Positions 16,787-24,462 of a stretch of DNA of 64,000 bases are shown piece after piece. Under the pieces are notes generated by a model. That model saw only the letters and a list, made by a program, of their open reading frames with translations. It was not told the DNA's origin and made no database searches. The DNA comes from Labrys wisconsinensis (lineage in GTDB: Bacteria > Pseudomonadota > Alphaproteobacteria > Rhizobiales > Labraceae). Numbering within the stretch: the stretch's first letter is position 1; each line of letters begins with the position of its first letter. The position numbers and the translations under genes are program-made. The stretch covers positions 124,001 to 188,000 of the forward strand of contig NZ_JAUSVX010000016.1 of assembly GCF_030814995.1 (NCBI RefSeq), given 5' to 3'.

Positions 16787-17338
16787 TCAGGGCAGGCGAT
16801 AGCCCCGATATCCCGCATCGGGGTCGAGCCGGCCGGGAGGGGAGACCCGCGCCCGCTCGGCGAAGCCGGCATGGTCGACCAGCGCGATCTCGGCGGCGGG
16901 CGCCTCGCGCGGATCTTCGGCGGCCGGCCAGGCCCGGATGCGCAGGGCGGCGATCCCGGCCGCGCCGGCCCGGGCGAAGACGGCGTAGCGGCCGTCGGGT
17001 CGGCGCAGCCCGGCGATACGGCGCACCGGCGGCACGCGCTCGACCGGGCCCGGCGTGGCGGCCCCGGCCGAGCTCCCGCGCGGCAATGCCGAGAGCTCGA
17101 CCGCGAAGCCGCGGCCCTCGTCCGCCGACAGGCCGATCCAGAACGCCTCCTCATCCGCCACCGGCAGCAGGAAACGGCCGGGTGTGCCCGCCGGCATCGG
17201 CGCCAGCGCGCCGAGGCTCGACGGCGCCGCGCCGACCTCGCCCGAGGCGGGGCGGGCGAAGCGCTGGAACGACAGCGCGAGCGCCCCGCATCGCAGGCCC
17301 GCCGGGGATGCCTGCCAGTCCATGCCCGCTGCGATCAT
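16787..17338 (-). CDS. Unrecognised protein coupled to the caspase gene
   Basis: A 183-residue product I do not recognise. It has no membrane helix or signal, is rich in Ala, Gly, Arg and Pro, and contains short beta-like stretches (GRFLLPVADEEAFWIGL, RRPDGRYAVFARAG). Its ATG overlaps the stop of the caspase gene by four bases (ATGA), so it is almost certainly translated after it. That position suggests an accessory, inhibitor or substrate of the caspase, but no direct evidence exists. It is the last gene of the second minus-strand run and converges on the trypsin-nuclease gene. Confidence 0.65.
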   Translation of the reverse strand: MIAAGMDWQASPAGLRCGALALSFQRFARPASGEVGAAPSSLGALAPMPAGTPGRFLLPVADEEAFWIGLSADEGRGFAVELSALPRGSSAGAATPGPVERVPPVRRIAGLRRPDGRYAVFARAGAAGIAALRIRAWPAAEDPREAPAAEIALVDHAGFAERARVSPPGRLDPDAGYRGYRLP

Positions 17339-19890
17339 TCCCGCAGCTTATCATGCCCTCTGCGGAGGGCGCGAAGCGCCGCGGGCGGCAATTGCAGGGC
17401 CGCGGCGCGGCTGCGCAGGCCCCGCGCCTCCGCGGCGGTCGCGCGGGGCTTGCGCGGCGCCGGCTCCGCCGCGAAGGACTCCAGCGACTCCAAGGCCGAC
17501 TGGGGCCGAGCGCCCTTCCGCACGCCGAACGGCCGCTTCAGGATGGGCTCGAACGATTCGGCCGACACCTCGCCGGTCTCCGCCGGCCGCTCGCCGAAGG
17601 CGATATCGGCGAGGGCCTCGCGGTAATCGGCCTGCACCGCCGCATCGACGGACCAGGCGAGGAAGGGCGGCACGGGCGCGAGCGCATGCACGCGCTGCCA
17701 GAGCGACAGCGGCACCAGCCCCGGCTGGTCCTGGCTGGCAGCGATGATCAGGCGCCAGCTGCGCTCGAACATCGGCGGCGTGCGCAGCGGCCGGGTCCGC
17801 CGCAGGCCCCGGTCGGGGCAGCGCAGCGACAGGGCCTCGACATCGGGATGCTCGTCGCCCACGAGGTGGCGCAGGTTGCGCACGACCGTGTCGAGATCCG
17901 CGAGCCCCTCGCGGCGCTCACTGCGCTCATGCTGCAGCAGCAGGAGGTGGGCACCGACGATGCCCTCGATCGGATTGGCGAACTTGCGCACCAGCAGGCT
18001 CTCGAGCTCCGCGCCGAGAATCGGCCGCTCGTCGGCCAGGGCGAGGCGCGCCTTTTCCAGCAATTCATCCTCTGCCCGCAGCCCTTCACCCGGCCGGCGC
18101 ATCAGGAAGGAGAGGCGCGGCCGCACGTCGCCCGTGCCGTCGGCCATCCGACGCAGCAGATAGGTCTCCAGCCGCCAGCCGCCGGGGACGACCAGCGCCT
18201 GCTCGAAGCGCTGGTCGGCAAGCGCGTGGCGGAGAAAGTAGGTGCCCGGCGCGACGGAGACCGTGCACGTGGCGAAGGGGTCGCCCTGCTCCGAGCGCCT
18301 GCCATCGGTCTCGAGGTCGGCGAGGAGCCGGCCCTTGGCGTCGACCAGGCGGACGCCCTGCCAGGGCTTGGCCTGCGGCGAGGAGCCGGCCTCGCTCCAG
18401 CTGCGCGCCATGATCATCAGCTCGGCACCCCGGCCACGGACGAGGTCGGAGGTGCCGGCCGGCCGCTCGGCCGAGTGCCGGGCCGAATCGACCTGGTCCT
18501 TGCGCGTGGCGAAGGCATTGTGGAAGGGCACGGACGAGGCGATCCTCTGCGGCAGCTCGAGGCGCAGCTCCAGCGTCGCCGGCGCCAAGGCCTCCTCGAT
18601 GCCGGGCGGCCGGGCCGACTGGACCGTGGCCCCGTCGAGGGCCAGCACCCGGCTCGTCACCTGGCGGCCGATGCGGATACGGGTCTTGTAGAGGCCAAAG
18701 GGCAGCCTCGTGGCGAGGCGCCCGCCGGCGGTCTCCCGCGGCGAGAAATCGGCGGCGACGACGCTGATCTCGGCGGTGGGATCGTCGGGCTCGACGGTGA
18801 GCGGCAGCATGGCGCCCGGCACCGGCTGCATCACCGGCGGACCGCGCTCCGTCACCGCGATGCTGCCGGCGCGGACCACCTCGAAGCCTTGACGGTAGCC
18901 CGCACCCTCGACGAGGTGCAGGCCGGCGGGCAGGCGCAGGGCCAGCTCGGCTGCCGCGACGAGCTGCCTCGGCTGCGGCGCCTCCGTCCCCGACCACAGC
19001 CGCGCCGGCGCGCCGATCGCCTCCGCGGGAAAACGCAGCGTCACGTCGAACAGCAGCGGCGTCACGGCACGAGCGAAGACGAGGCTCTCATCCTCCGCCA
19101 CGATCTCCGGCTCCTGGGACACGTCGGGATCGCGGCGGTCGACCTCGCTGAGCCAGGGCGAGACGGCGTTGCGCAGCCAGTTGGCCAGGCTGCGGCCGGT
19201 GATCTGGCTCGCGGTGTTGACGGCGGCCCCGCGCAGGCCCTGCAGCAGCGCCCAGGTGAAGAGGCCGTGCACCTGGCCGCCGTCCTCGGCCACCGGCGCC
19301 TCGACCGCCTTGAGCGGGCGCTGCGCGGCGAAGGCGATGAAGCTGGCGCCGGGCGGATCGCCGACGGTGATCGGCGTGAGCGGCGCCGGCGTCGGCGTCG
19401 CCGTCAGCACCCGGTTCATGCAGCAGTCCATCAACAGCACATATTCGCGGAAATAGCCGGCGTCCTGCCACCATTGCAGCCAGAGGCTGGCGCCGATATT
19501 GGCGGTGATCCGCTCCGGGCCGGCATTGCCGGCGAGCAGGCAGCCCTGCCGGACCTGGGGCGAGAAGCCGTGGCCCGACATGTGGACGTAGAGGCGGCGG
19601 CCGACGCGCCGGGGGCGGCCCGCCGCCATATTGGCGAGGGCGAAGCGTTCGATGGCGAGGAAGGCGCCCTGCTCGAGCTCGTCACGCGTCGGCTGGCCCG
19701 GAGGCGGCGGGGCGCCCGCGGATTTGATGCGGATGACGTTGGCCTCGGGCAGGCCGCCTCCCGCGGGGTCGGTCAGCCAGGCATGGACGGCGTCGGCGTC
19801 GTTGCCCGGGCCTTCCAGGTCCGCCGGCGGATCGGTGAAGCCGGGATAGGCGGACAGCCCAATGACGACGGCATAGTGATCCTCGTTCAT
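17335..19890 (-). CDS. Caspase-family (C14) protease with long C-terminal region
   Basis: An 851-residue protein. The N-terminal ~250 residues are a caspase/metacaspase domain: start strand HYAVVIGLSAYPGF, LEGPGNDADAVHAWL, catalytic His107 in YVHMSGHGFS, and the Asp-Cys-Cys dyad segment VLLMDCCMNR with catalytic Cys157. About 600 residues follow with beta-rich stretches (ALRLPAGLHLVEGAG, GTYFLRHALA) and then helices; I cannot assign a domain there. Caspase-like proteases in bacteria commonly execute regulated cell death. The ATG overlaps the metzincin stop and the stop overlaps the next ATG, each by four bases, so three genes form one translationally coupled unit. No signal peptide is visible. 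Confidence 0.85.
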   Translation of the reverse strand: MNEDHYAVVIGLSAYPGFTDPPADLEGPGNDADAVHAWLTDPAGGGLPEANVIRIKSAGAPPPPGQPTRDELEQGAFLAIERFALANMAAGRPRRVGRRLYVHMSGHGFSPQVRQGCLLAGNAGPERITANIGASLWLQWWQDAGYFREYVLLMDCCMNRVLTATPTPAPLTPITVGDPPGASFIAFAAQRPLKAVEAPVAEDGGQVHGLFTWALLQGLRGAAVNTASQITGRSLANWLRNAVSPWLSEVDRRDPDVSQEPEIVAEDESLVFARAVTPLLFDVTLRFPAEAIGAPARLWSGTEAPQPRQLVAAAELALRLPAGLHLVEGAGYRQGFEVVRAGSIAVTERGPPVMQPVPGAMLPLTVEPDDPTAEISVVAADFSPRETAGGRLATRLPFGLYKTRIRIGRQVTSRVLALDGATVQSARPPGIEEALAPATLELRLELPQRIASSVPFHNAFATRKDQVDSARHSAERPAGTSDLVRGRGAELMIMARSWSEAGSSPQAKPWQGVRLVDAKGRLLADLETDGRRSEQGDPFATCTVSVAPGTYFLRHALADQRFEQALVVPGGWRLETYLLRRMADGTGDVRPRLSFLMRRPGEGLRAEDELLEKARLALADERPILGAELESLLVRKFANPIEGIVGAHLLLLQHERSERREGLADLDTVVRNLRHLVGDEHPDVEALSLRCPDRGLRRTRPLRTPPMFERSWRLIIAASQDQPGLVPLSLWQRVHALAPVPPFLAWSVDAAVQADYREALADIAFGERPAETGEVSAESFEPILKRPFGVRKGARPQSALESLESFAAEPAPRKPRATAAEARGLRSRAAALQLPPAALRALRRGHDKLRE

Positions 19891-20594
19891 AGCCGGCCGG
19901 GATAGACGTTCCGGATCAGCGTCTCGTCGTCGGCCGAAAGGTCGGCGTTGAGGCCGGCCGAGGTGCCGTCGAGGGTCCAGGCCTTCGGGATCGGGTACAT
20001 CATGATCGAGTGGGGATCGACGGGGGTGGCGACGACCGCATCCGGCGCGTAGACCTTGAACATGTTGGTCTCGATGGTCGGCAGGTCCCAGTTGTTGGGC
20101 GGGCCCTCCAGGTCGTGGATCACCGCGTCGCGGTTCCACTTGATGCCGTGCTTGGGGCTCTGGTGCTCGTGGATGAGCCCGATGGCGTGGCCGAACTCGT
20201 GCAGCACCACGCGCCGCAGCTCGTCGTCGGACGAGGCATCGGTGAGCCAGCCATAGTTCATGGTCGGCTGCGGCTCCGGAATGGTGCGGCACATGGTGCC
20301 GAGATAGGACCAGGAGCCCTTGCCGGGGGCAAACGCGATGCGGATGTCGGTCGGCCCGGCGGCGAGGAAGCTGAAATTGAGGTTGGCGATCTTCGTCCAT
20401 CGCAGGGCGACGTCGCGCACCCGCTGCTGCAGGGCCGGCGAGCCGCCGAGGAAGCGGATGCCGATCGAGGCGCCGTTGTCCCAGCGCGCGTTCTTGAGGA
20501 CGGCCGCCTTGTGGGAGGTCAGGGCCGCCCTGTCCGGCGCCGGCAGGTCGTCCGGCGTCATGCACACGCAGAAGCGATCGGGATTCTCAGCCAT
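19887..20594 (-). CDS. Metzincin zinc metalloprotease (astacin/matrixin-like)
   Basis: A 235-residue protein with the extended zinc site HEFGHAIGLIH (His132, His136 and His142, Glu133 catalytic) followed by EHQSP, and a Met-turn in HSIMMYP near residue 198, which together define metzincins. The strand preceding the site (MNYGWLTDAS, RRVVLHEFGH) is typical of astacin/matrixin relatives. There is no signal or propeptide, so it is predicted to be cytoplasmic, unlike most secreted family members. A strong GGGGGGAC ribosome site precedes the ATG. It is coupled to the caspase gene by an ATGA overlap and is encoded just after two small membrane proteins. Confidence 0.88.
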   Translation of the reverse strand: MAENPDRFCVCMTPDDLPAPDRAALTSHKAAVLKNARWDNGASIGIRFLGGSPALQQRVRDVALRWTKIANLNFSFLAAGPTDIRIAFAPGKGSWSYLGTMCRTIPEPQPTMNYGWLTDASSDDELRRVVLHEFGHAIGLIHEHQSPKHGIKWNRDAVIHDLEGPPNNWDLPTIETNMFKVYAPDAVVATPVDPHSIMMYPIPKAWTLDGTSAGLNADLSADDETLIRNVYPGRL

Positions 20595-20606
20595 GGTCCG
20601 TCCCCC

Positions 20607-21062
20607 CTATTTCGTGCGCGGATTGGTCGCGGCCACCTGCTCCAGCGCAGCCTGGCGGCCCTCCAGGGCGGCGAGGCGGCCGCCGAGATCGATGTCCATC
20701 GGCGGCCGGTCGCCGGAGGGCGGCGTGCCCTGGATCTCCTCGTCGGCGGCCGGCTTCTTGCGGCGGCCGTCGAGGAACCAGGTGGCGCCGAACACGCCGC
20801 CGGAATTATGCACGAGCACGATGAGCGCGATGAAATAACCGAAGAAGCCGACGAACAGGCCGATGCCGTAGGCGCCGAACAGCGCCTTGTCGGCCCCGCC
20901 GAACAGCGAGGTGACGCCGGCGCCGCCGACGATGCCGACGATGGTCGTCAGGTCGCTGAACTGGACGTCGGCCTTGCGGTAGCGGTTGATGTAGTAGACG
21001 AGCCAGCCGATGATGCAGCCGAAGCCGGCAGCACCGAGACCGGGAATGCAGCTGCTATCCAT
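20607..21062 (-). CDS. Small membrane protein of the hydrolase island
   Basis: A 151-residue protein with an N-terminal hydrophobic stretch (GLGAAGFGCIIGWLVYYI), then two helices around residues 38-90 (TTIVGIVGGAGVTSLFGG, GIGLFVGFFGYFIALIVLV). A basic loop and a C-terminal helix with coiled-coil character (LGGRLAALEGRQAALEQ) follow. A GGGGGAT ribosome site precedes the ATG, which overlaps the previous gene by 8 bp. The family is not recognised. Its place before the metzincin and caspase suggests a membrane sensor or anchor, or a pore for the muramidase; these are inferences. Confidence 0.65.
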   Translation of the reverse strand: MDSSCIPGLGAAGFGCIIGWLVYYINRYRKADVQFSDLTTIVGIVGGAGVTSLFGGADKALFGAYGIGLFVGFFGYFIALIVLVHNSGGVFGATWFLDGRRKKPAADEEIQGTPPSGDRPPMDIDLGGRLAALEGRQAALEQVAATNPRTK

Positions 21063-21312
21063 CGCCTGATCCCCCTTCCGCGCGATCCGCGCTCACGCCC
21101 CTTCCGGCCAGATGCGACCGCCAGGCCGCATGTGCCGCCGCCCCAGCCACGGCGCCGGCCAGCACAGCCGGCCAGGCCCCGGGCACGGCGAGCCAGCAAC
21201 CGGCGGCGGCGAGGCCGAGGAAGGCGGCAGCCGGCAGGGACGCAGGGCGAAGGACCAACCGCGCCAGCCAGCCGCACACGACCCCGAGCGCCAGCGCGCC
21301 GACGACGATCAT
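21055..21312 (-). CDS. 85-residue membrane protein, first gene of the caspase unit
   Basis: Almost entirely hydrophobic: helices at ~2-22 (IVVGALALGVVCGWLARLVL), ~27-45 (LPAAAFLGLAAAGCWLAV) and ~47-65 (AWPAVLAGAVAGAAAHAAW), then a short charged tail. Length and topology resemble holin-like or small accessory membrane proteins, but no family is recognised. It overlaps the next gene by 8 bp and is the likely first gene of the run ending at 16.8 kb. The leader upstream is AT-richer and contains TAAATA near 21335, a possible -10 element. Confidence 0.55.
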   Translation of the reverse strand: MIVVGALALGVVCGWLARLVLRPASLPAAAFLGLAAAGCWLAVPGAWPAVLAGAVAGAAAHAAWRSHLAGRGVSADRAEGGSGDG

Positions 21313-21321
21313 GGCCCGCTC

Positions 21322-21393
21322 TCAGTATTTATCCAGAACACAATCGGTCATGTCGCAATCTTCCGCAACGGAAATATCGCATTCCGGGCACAT
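21322..21393 (-). CDS. Possible cysteine-rich 23-residue leader peptide
   Basis: A short frame lies 9 bp before the 85-residue membrane protein gene. Its product has four cysteines and many acidic residues (MCPECDISVAEDCDMTDC...), a composition unlike the Arg/Ala/Pro-rich shadow frames of this genome. The frame stays open further upstream, so it could also be the end of a longer spurious frame. No convincing ribosome site is visible. Reported as a weak candidate only. Confidence 0.2.
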   Translation of the reverse strand: MCPECDISVAEDCDMTDCVLDKY

Positions 21394-21534
21394 GCTGTTC
21401 TCGTCGAAACGCGTCGCACGCGAAGGGCCGCGCGAAGGCGCATTGTCGGCGGGCGTTGGCGCGGCCCGAGGGCTCGCAACGTTCCGGCGCGGCCGGTCGT
21501 ATTCGCCGGCATGCCACGCATGCTGCCATGGGGG

Positions 21535-22029
21535 ATGCCAGTGACCACCCAGCGCTTCAACCTCGTCACGCAATGGCGCCTCGATGCGCCCATCGCGGCG
21601 GTGTGGGCCGCCCTGATCGCCGTGGAGGCGTGGCCGGACTGGTGGCGCGCCGTGCGGCGCGTCGAACTGATCGAGCCCGGCGACGCCGGCGGCCTCGGCG
21701 CCGTGCGGCGCATGACCTGGCGCACCGCCCTGCCCTACACGCTGACCTTCACGACGCGCACCAGCCGGATCGAGCCGATGACGGCGATCGAGGCGCAGGC
21801 CTCGGGCGAGCTCGACGGCGTCGGGCTCTGGACCCTGCGGGCGGAGGGCGGCGGCACCCTGGCCCGCTACGACTGGCGCGTCGAGCTCGGCAGGCCATGG
21901 ATGCGGGCGCTCGCTCCGGTCCTGCGCCCGGTCTTCGCCTGGAACCACGGCGTGGTCATGGGCTGGGGCGAAGCCGACCTCGCCCGCCACCTGGTGCGGC
22001 CGCAAGCCGGTCGGCCCGGTGCGGCATGA
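21535..22029 (+). CDS. SRPBCC-family (START/polyketide cyclase-like) protein
   Basis: A 164-residue protein with the SRPBCC helix-grip pattern: LVTQWRLDAPIAAVWAALI at the start, AWPDWWRAVRRVELIEPGD, a central strand series (YTLTFTTRTSRIEPMTAIEAQ), and a long C-terminal helix (FAWNHGVVMGWGEADLARHL). These domains bind hydrophobic ligands in a deep cavity. No ligand can be inferred. It is transcribed away from the hydrolase island and is probably a separate transcription unit. ATG 21535 is chosen; GTG 21541 is the next option. Confidence 0.75.
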   Translation: MPVTTQRFNLVTQWRLDAPIAAVWAALIAVEAWPDWWRAVRRVELIEPGDAGGLGAVRRMTWRTALPYTLTFTTRTSRIEPMTAIEAQASGELDGVGLWTLRAEGGGTLARYDWRVELGRPWMRALAPVLRPVFAWNHGVVMGWGEADLARHLVRPQAGRPGAA

Positions 22030-22071
22030 TCGGCGCCGGCCGATTCGGGCGAGGCTTGCAGCGAGCCGGCT

Positions 22072-22323
22072 TCAGGCCCAGCCACAGAAGCGGCCCTGCC
22101 ATGCCTCGATGGTCGCCCGGGCGAGCGCCATGGTCCGCTCGTCCGGCGGCGGCGTGAGACCGCAGAGCCGCCAGCGCCCCTGGGAGGGGCAGTCGTCGCC
22201 GGCAACACGGACCGCCTGCACATGCTCCAGGCCGCGAACCCGGCGCAGGATGGCGAGGCACAACGCCTCCAGGCATGCTTCGCTCATCGTGGTATGGTGA
22301 TCGACCTCGGCGCGCAGGGTCAT
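22072..22323 (-). CDS. Small hypothetical protein
   Basis: An 83-residue frame (MTLRAEVDHHTTMSEACLEA...) with helical segments, three cysteines and a Trp-rich end; no family is recognised. ATG 22323 is chosen because AGG precedes it at suitable distance. An AT-rich patch (22336-22370) directly upstream offers several TATAAT-like hexamers, which supports transcription. It converges on the SRPBCC gene. Coding status is plausible rather than certain. Confidence 0.45.
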   Translation of the reverse strand: MTLRAEVDHHTTMSEACLEALCLAILRRVRGLEHVQAVRVAGDDCPSQGRWRLCGLTPPPDERTMALARATIEAWQGRFCGWA

Positions 22324-22335
22324 GCCATGCCTCAT

Positions 22336-22787
22336 TAATATATAATAACTATATACATTATAGCTATTAGAAACACCTCGATGCTGTCAATGCGATCGTG
22401 GCGCTCTCGGATCGGGTGCTGCGCCGAAGCCGGACGGGTCCAGCTGCGGACGCCGCTCCGGTATCGCCGCCGGACGACAGGCGGATGACGAATTTGTGAA
22501 AGGCGGCGTCACCCCTCTCCGAGGCATCCGGACGTCGGGGATGTGGACCGGGCTTTTTTGAAAGAACGCACCCTGCGGTCCGCTGCTCCATCAGCACTGG
22601 TCGGGGCACGCGTCCAGGTCCTCGCTCCGCGCCCGAGGCGTCCATCTTGCGATCCTCGCCAGCTCGCCGACTGTGGGCTCAACCGCCGCTCGGCACACCT
22701 GGACGGTCCTGCTCGCGACGAAGGGATACTCGGTGACAAGCGTGATCTCTCGTATCCATGGACGTTGACCAGGTTCAGCGCATGCCG
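22336..22787. other. Gene-free spacer with AT-rich patch
   Basis: No frame here has protein-like composition. At 22336-22370 the sequence is strikingly AT-rich (TAATATATAATAACTATATA and following bases) and partly self-complementary, containing -10-like hexamers on both strands. The remainder shows no recognisable element until TTGACC at 22765-22770, a candidate -35 box for the cupin gene. Confidence 0.5.
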
Positions 22788-22801
22788 TACAAACGTTTGT
22801 A
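22788..22801 (+). promoter_or_regulatory. LacI-type operator before the cupin gene
   Basis: TACAAACGTTTGTA is a perfect 14-bp palindrome with the central CG typical of LacI-family operators. It lies 17 bp after TTGACC, so it would cover the -10 region of the cupin promoter. The identical palindrome occurs at 24412-24425, beside the LacI gene that lies between the two sites. Confidence 0.75.
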
Positions 22802-22822
22802 TTCGCCAATTGGAGTTCGCCT

Positions 22823-23182
22823 ATGTCCCTTCTCACGACGCTGCAGATCGATGTCGAGAAACTCGCGCCGCCGACAGGCCGCAAGCCGACCGAGGCGGAG
22901 CGCATCTCGGGCGATCCGGCGTTCCGGACCTGGCTGCAGGACACGTCCTTCGACGGCAAGGTGAAGACGGGCATCTGGGAGGCGACCCCCGGCCTCACGC
23001 ATGCCATCAAGGACGGCGTCTACGAGTACTGCCTCATCCTCGATGGCGTGGTCGAGATTGCGGAAGAGGGCGGCGAGACGAGGACGTATCGCAAGGGCGA
23101 CAGCTTCGTGTTCAAGCCCGGTTTCCGCGGCACCTGGAGGACCGTCGAGACCGTGCGAAAGATGTTCGTGGTCGTCAGCTGA
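22823..23182 (+). CDS. Cupin-domain protein (DUF861/Cupin_3-like)
   Basis: A 119-residue single-domain cupin. The first half carries GIWEATPGLTHAIKDGVYEY and ILDGVVEIAEEGGE; the second carries YRKGDSFVFKPGFRGTW, the Cupin_3 pattern found in ureidoglycine aminohydrolase-like and other small-molecule-binding proteins. Members bind a metal or a sugar or amine ligand; the metal His residues of classical cupins are largely absent. A perfect LacI-type operator lies 22 bp before the ATG, which places it in the same regulon as the transport and oxidation operon that begins at 24463. Its role there is unknown, perhaps mutarotation or ligand binding. Confidence 0.8.
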   Translation: MSLLTTLQIDVEKLAPPTGRKPTEAERISGDPAFRTWLQDTSFDGKVKTGIWEATPGLTHAIKDGVYEYCLILDGVVEIAEEGGETRTYRKGDSFVFKPGFRGTWRTVETVRKMFVVVS

Positions 23183-23221
23183 CAGCCTCCGGCCGTCGTG
23201 GCGGCGGCCGGTGCGTCGCCT

Positions 23222-24244
23222 TCAACGGCTCCGGGAGAGCCTGCCGCAACTTCCCCGAACGATCAGCTCGTGCCTCAGCACCACGTTTTCCGCCTTGCCT
23301 GCGCCCTCGGTCAGGTTGCGGAGCAGGATGCGCCCGCCGGCACGGCCCATGTCGCGGCGTGGAATGTGGATGGTGGAGAGCGGCGGGTTCATGACGACGC
23401 TGAAGGGAATGTCGTCGAATCCAACGAACGACATGTCGTCCGGCACCCGGATGCCTTTTCCTGTGGCGAGGCTGATCGCGCCCATGGCCATTTCGTCGCT
23501 GGCGCAGATGATCGCGGTCGGCCGGTCGGGCAGTGCCAGGAGCCGCTCCATCGCTTCGATGCCAGCCTGGATGTTGAAGGCCTGTGAAGGAATGACGGCG
23601 GGATGGGCGCCGGCCGACCGCATGGCCCGCCTGTACCCTTCCGCGCGGGCCTGGAAGGTCGGGCTGTCGAGCGGTCCGCTCAGATGCACGATGCGGCTGT
23701 GCCCGAGCGCCAGCAGATGGGCGACCGCAGTCTCCATCGCCGCCCTGTTGTCGATATTGACCTGCGGGATGCGCTTGTCGGGCACCATGCGCGTGACCGC
23801 GACGACATGCTGCTCGTAGTTCGGAAAATTGCGCACGACCTCGGGCAGCAGGCCGGTCATCAGGATGATGCCGTCCGCGGCGCCTGTCAGAAGCTGGTTG
23901 GCGAGGATCTCCTGTCGCTCCGGGTCGTTGTGCGTGCTGCCGACGAGCACGCTGTAACCATGCTCTTGCACGGCCTCCTCGATCCCGAGCACGACCTCCG
24001 GGAACGTCGTCGCGGCGATGTTGCCCAGCAAGACGAGAATCTGGTTGGAGGACCGGCTTCGCAGCATGCGGGCGCCGTGGTTCACGACATAGCCCGTCTC
24101 CTCCACGATGCGTCGGATCCGCTCCTTGGTTTCTTCCGTCACGCGCGGGGAGTTCGCCAAGGCCCGGCTGACGGTCGAGATGTCGACCTCCGCCATGCGG
24201 GCGATGTCCGTCATCGTCGGGCGCTTGTGCCTGGCCTGATCCAT
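23222..24244 (-). CDS. LacI-family transcriptional repressor
   Basis: A 340-residue repressor: LacI helix-turn-helix at residues ~10-35 (TMTDIARMAEVDISTVSRAL), hinge helix (VNHGARMLRSRSSNQI), then a periplasmic-binding-protein-like sensor domain with LGHSRIVHLSGP and SFVGFDDIPFSV. ATG 24244 is chosen because GGAGAAG precedes it and the DNA-binding domain follows; the longer frame runs into the promoter. It is flanked by two regulated units: a convergent cupin gene and a divergent catabolic operon, each with the palindrome TACAAACGTTTGTA. The effector is presumably the substrate or a metabolite of that operon. Confidence 0.92.
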   Translation of the reverse strand: MDQARHKRPTMTDIARMAEVDISTVSRALANSPRVTEETKERIRRIVEETGYVVNHGARMLRSRSSNQILVLLGNIAATTFPEVVLGIEEAVQEHGYSVLVGSTHNDPERQEILANQLLTGAADGIILMTGLLPEVVRNFPNYEQHVVAVTRMVPDKRIPQVNIDNRAAMETAVAHLLALGHSRIVHLSGPLDSPTFQARAEGYRRAMRSAGAHPAVIPSQAFNIQAGIEAMERLLALPDRPTAIICASDEMAMGAISLATGKGIRVPDDMSFVGFDDIPFSVVMNPPLSTIHIPRRDMGRAGGRILLRNLTEGAGKAENVVLRHELIVRGSCGRLSRSR

Positions 24245-24401
24245 CTTCTCCTGCCTGCCGACATCTGACCCTGGCCGGCTTTCCGCTTCGACCAACTGAC
24301 ACGAACCGATGTCGAGAGGCGGAAAATGCCGGGAGCGGGCTGCGCCCACACCTTCCTGACTGTAGCGGATTCGTCCCCGTCATAAAGTTGAAATGACGCC
24401 G

Positions 24402-24447
24402 TTGACTCTCGTACAAACGTTTGTATAGTTCGGTACATACGATTGTA
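24402..24447 (+). promoter_or_regulatory. Operon promoter with two LacI-type operators
   Basis: TTGACT (24402-24407) and TATAGT (24424-24429) with a 16-bp spacer form a strong promoter for the rightward operon. The perfect operator TACAAACGTTTGTA (24412-24425) fills the spacer, and a degenerate copy TACATACGATTGTA (24434-24447) follows 22 bp later, about two helical turns. A repressor bound here would block polymerase directly. Confidence 0.8.
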
Positions 24448-24462
24448 TCGGGAGATGACAGC

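Noticed and set aside
16519-19905. A 1128-codon open frame on the plus strand
   Set aside because: Overlaps the end of the trypsin-nuclease gene and the antisense of the caspase gene; low-complexity composition and no family resemblance.
8144-21312. Hydrolase island as a prophage lysis cassette
   Set aside because: No phage structural, replication or integrase genes accompany it, and the caspase, subtilase, metzincin and EAD-like modules are not phage lysis components.
22336-22370. AT-rich patch as a replication origin or insertion-sequence end
   Set aside because: No iterons, no DnaA-box cluster, no replication gene and no target duplication were found; it reads better as a promoter area.
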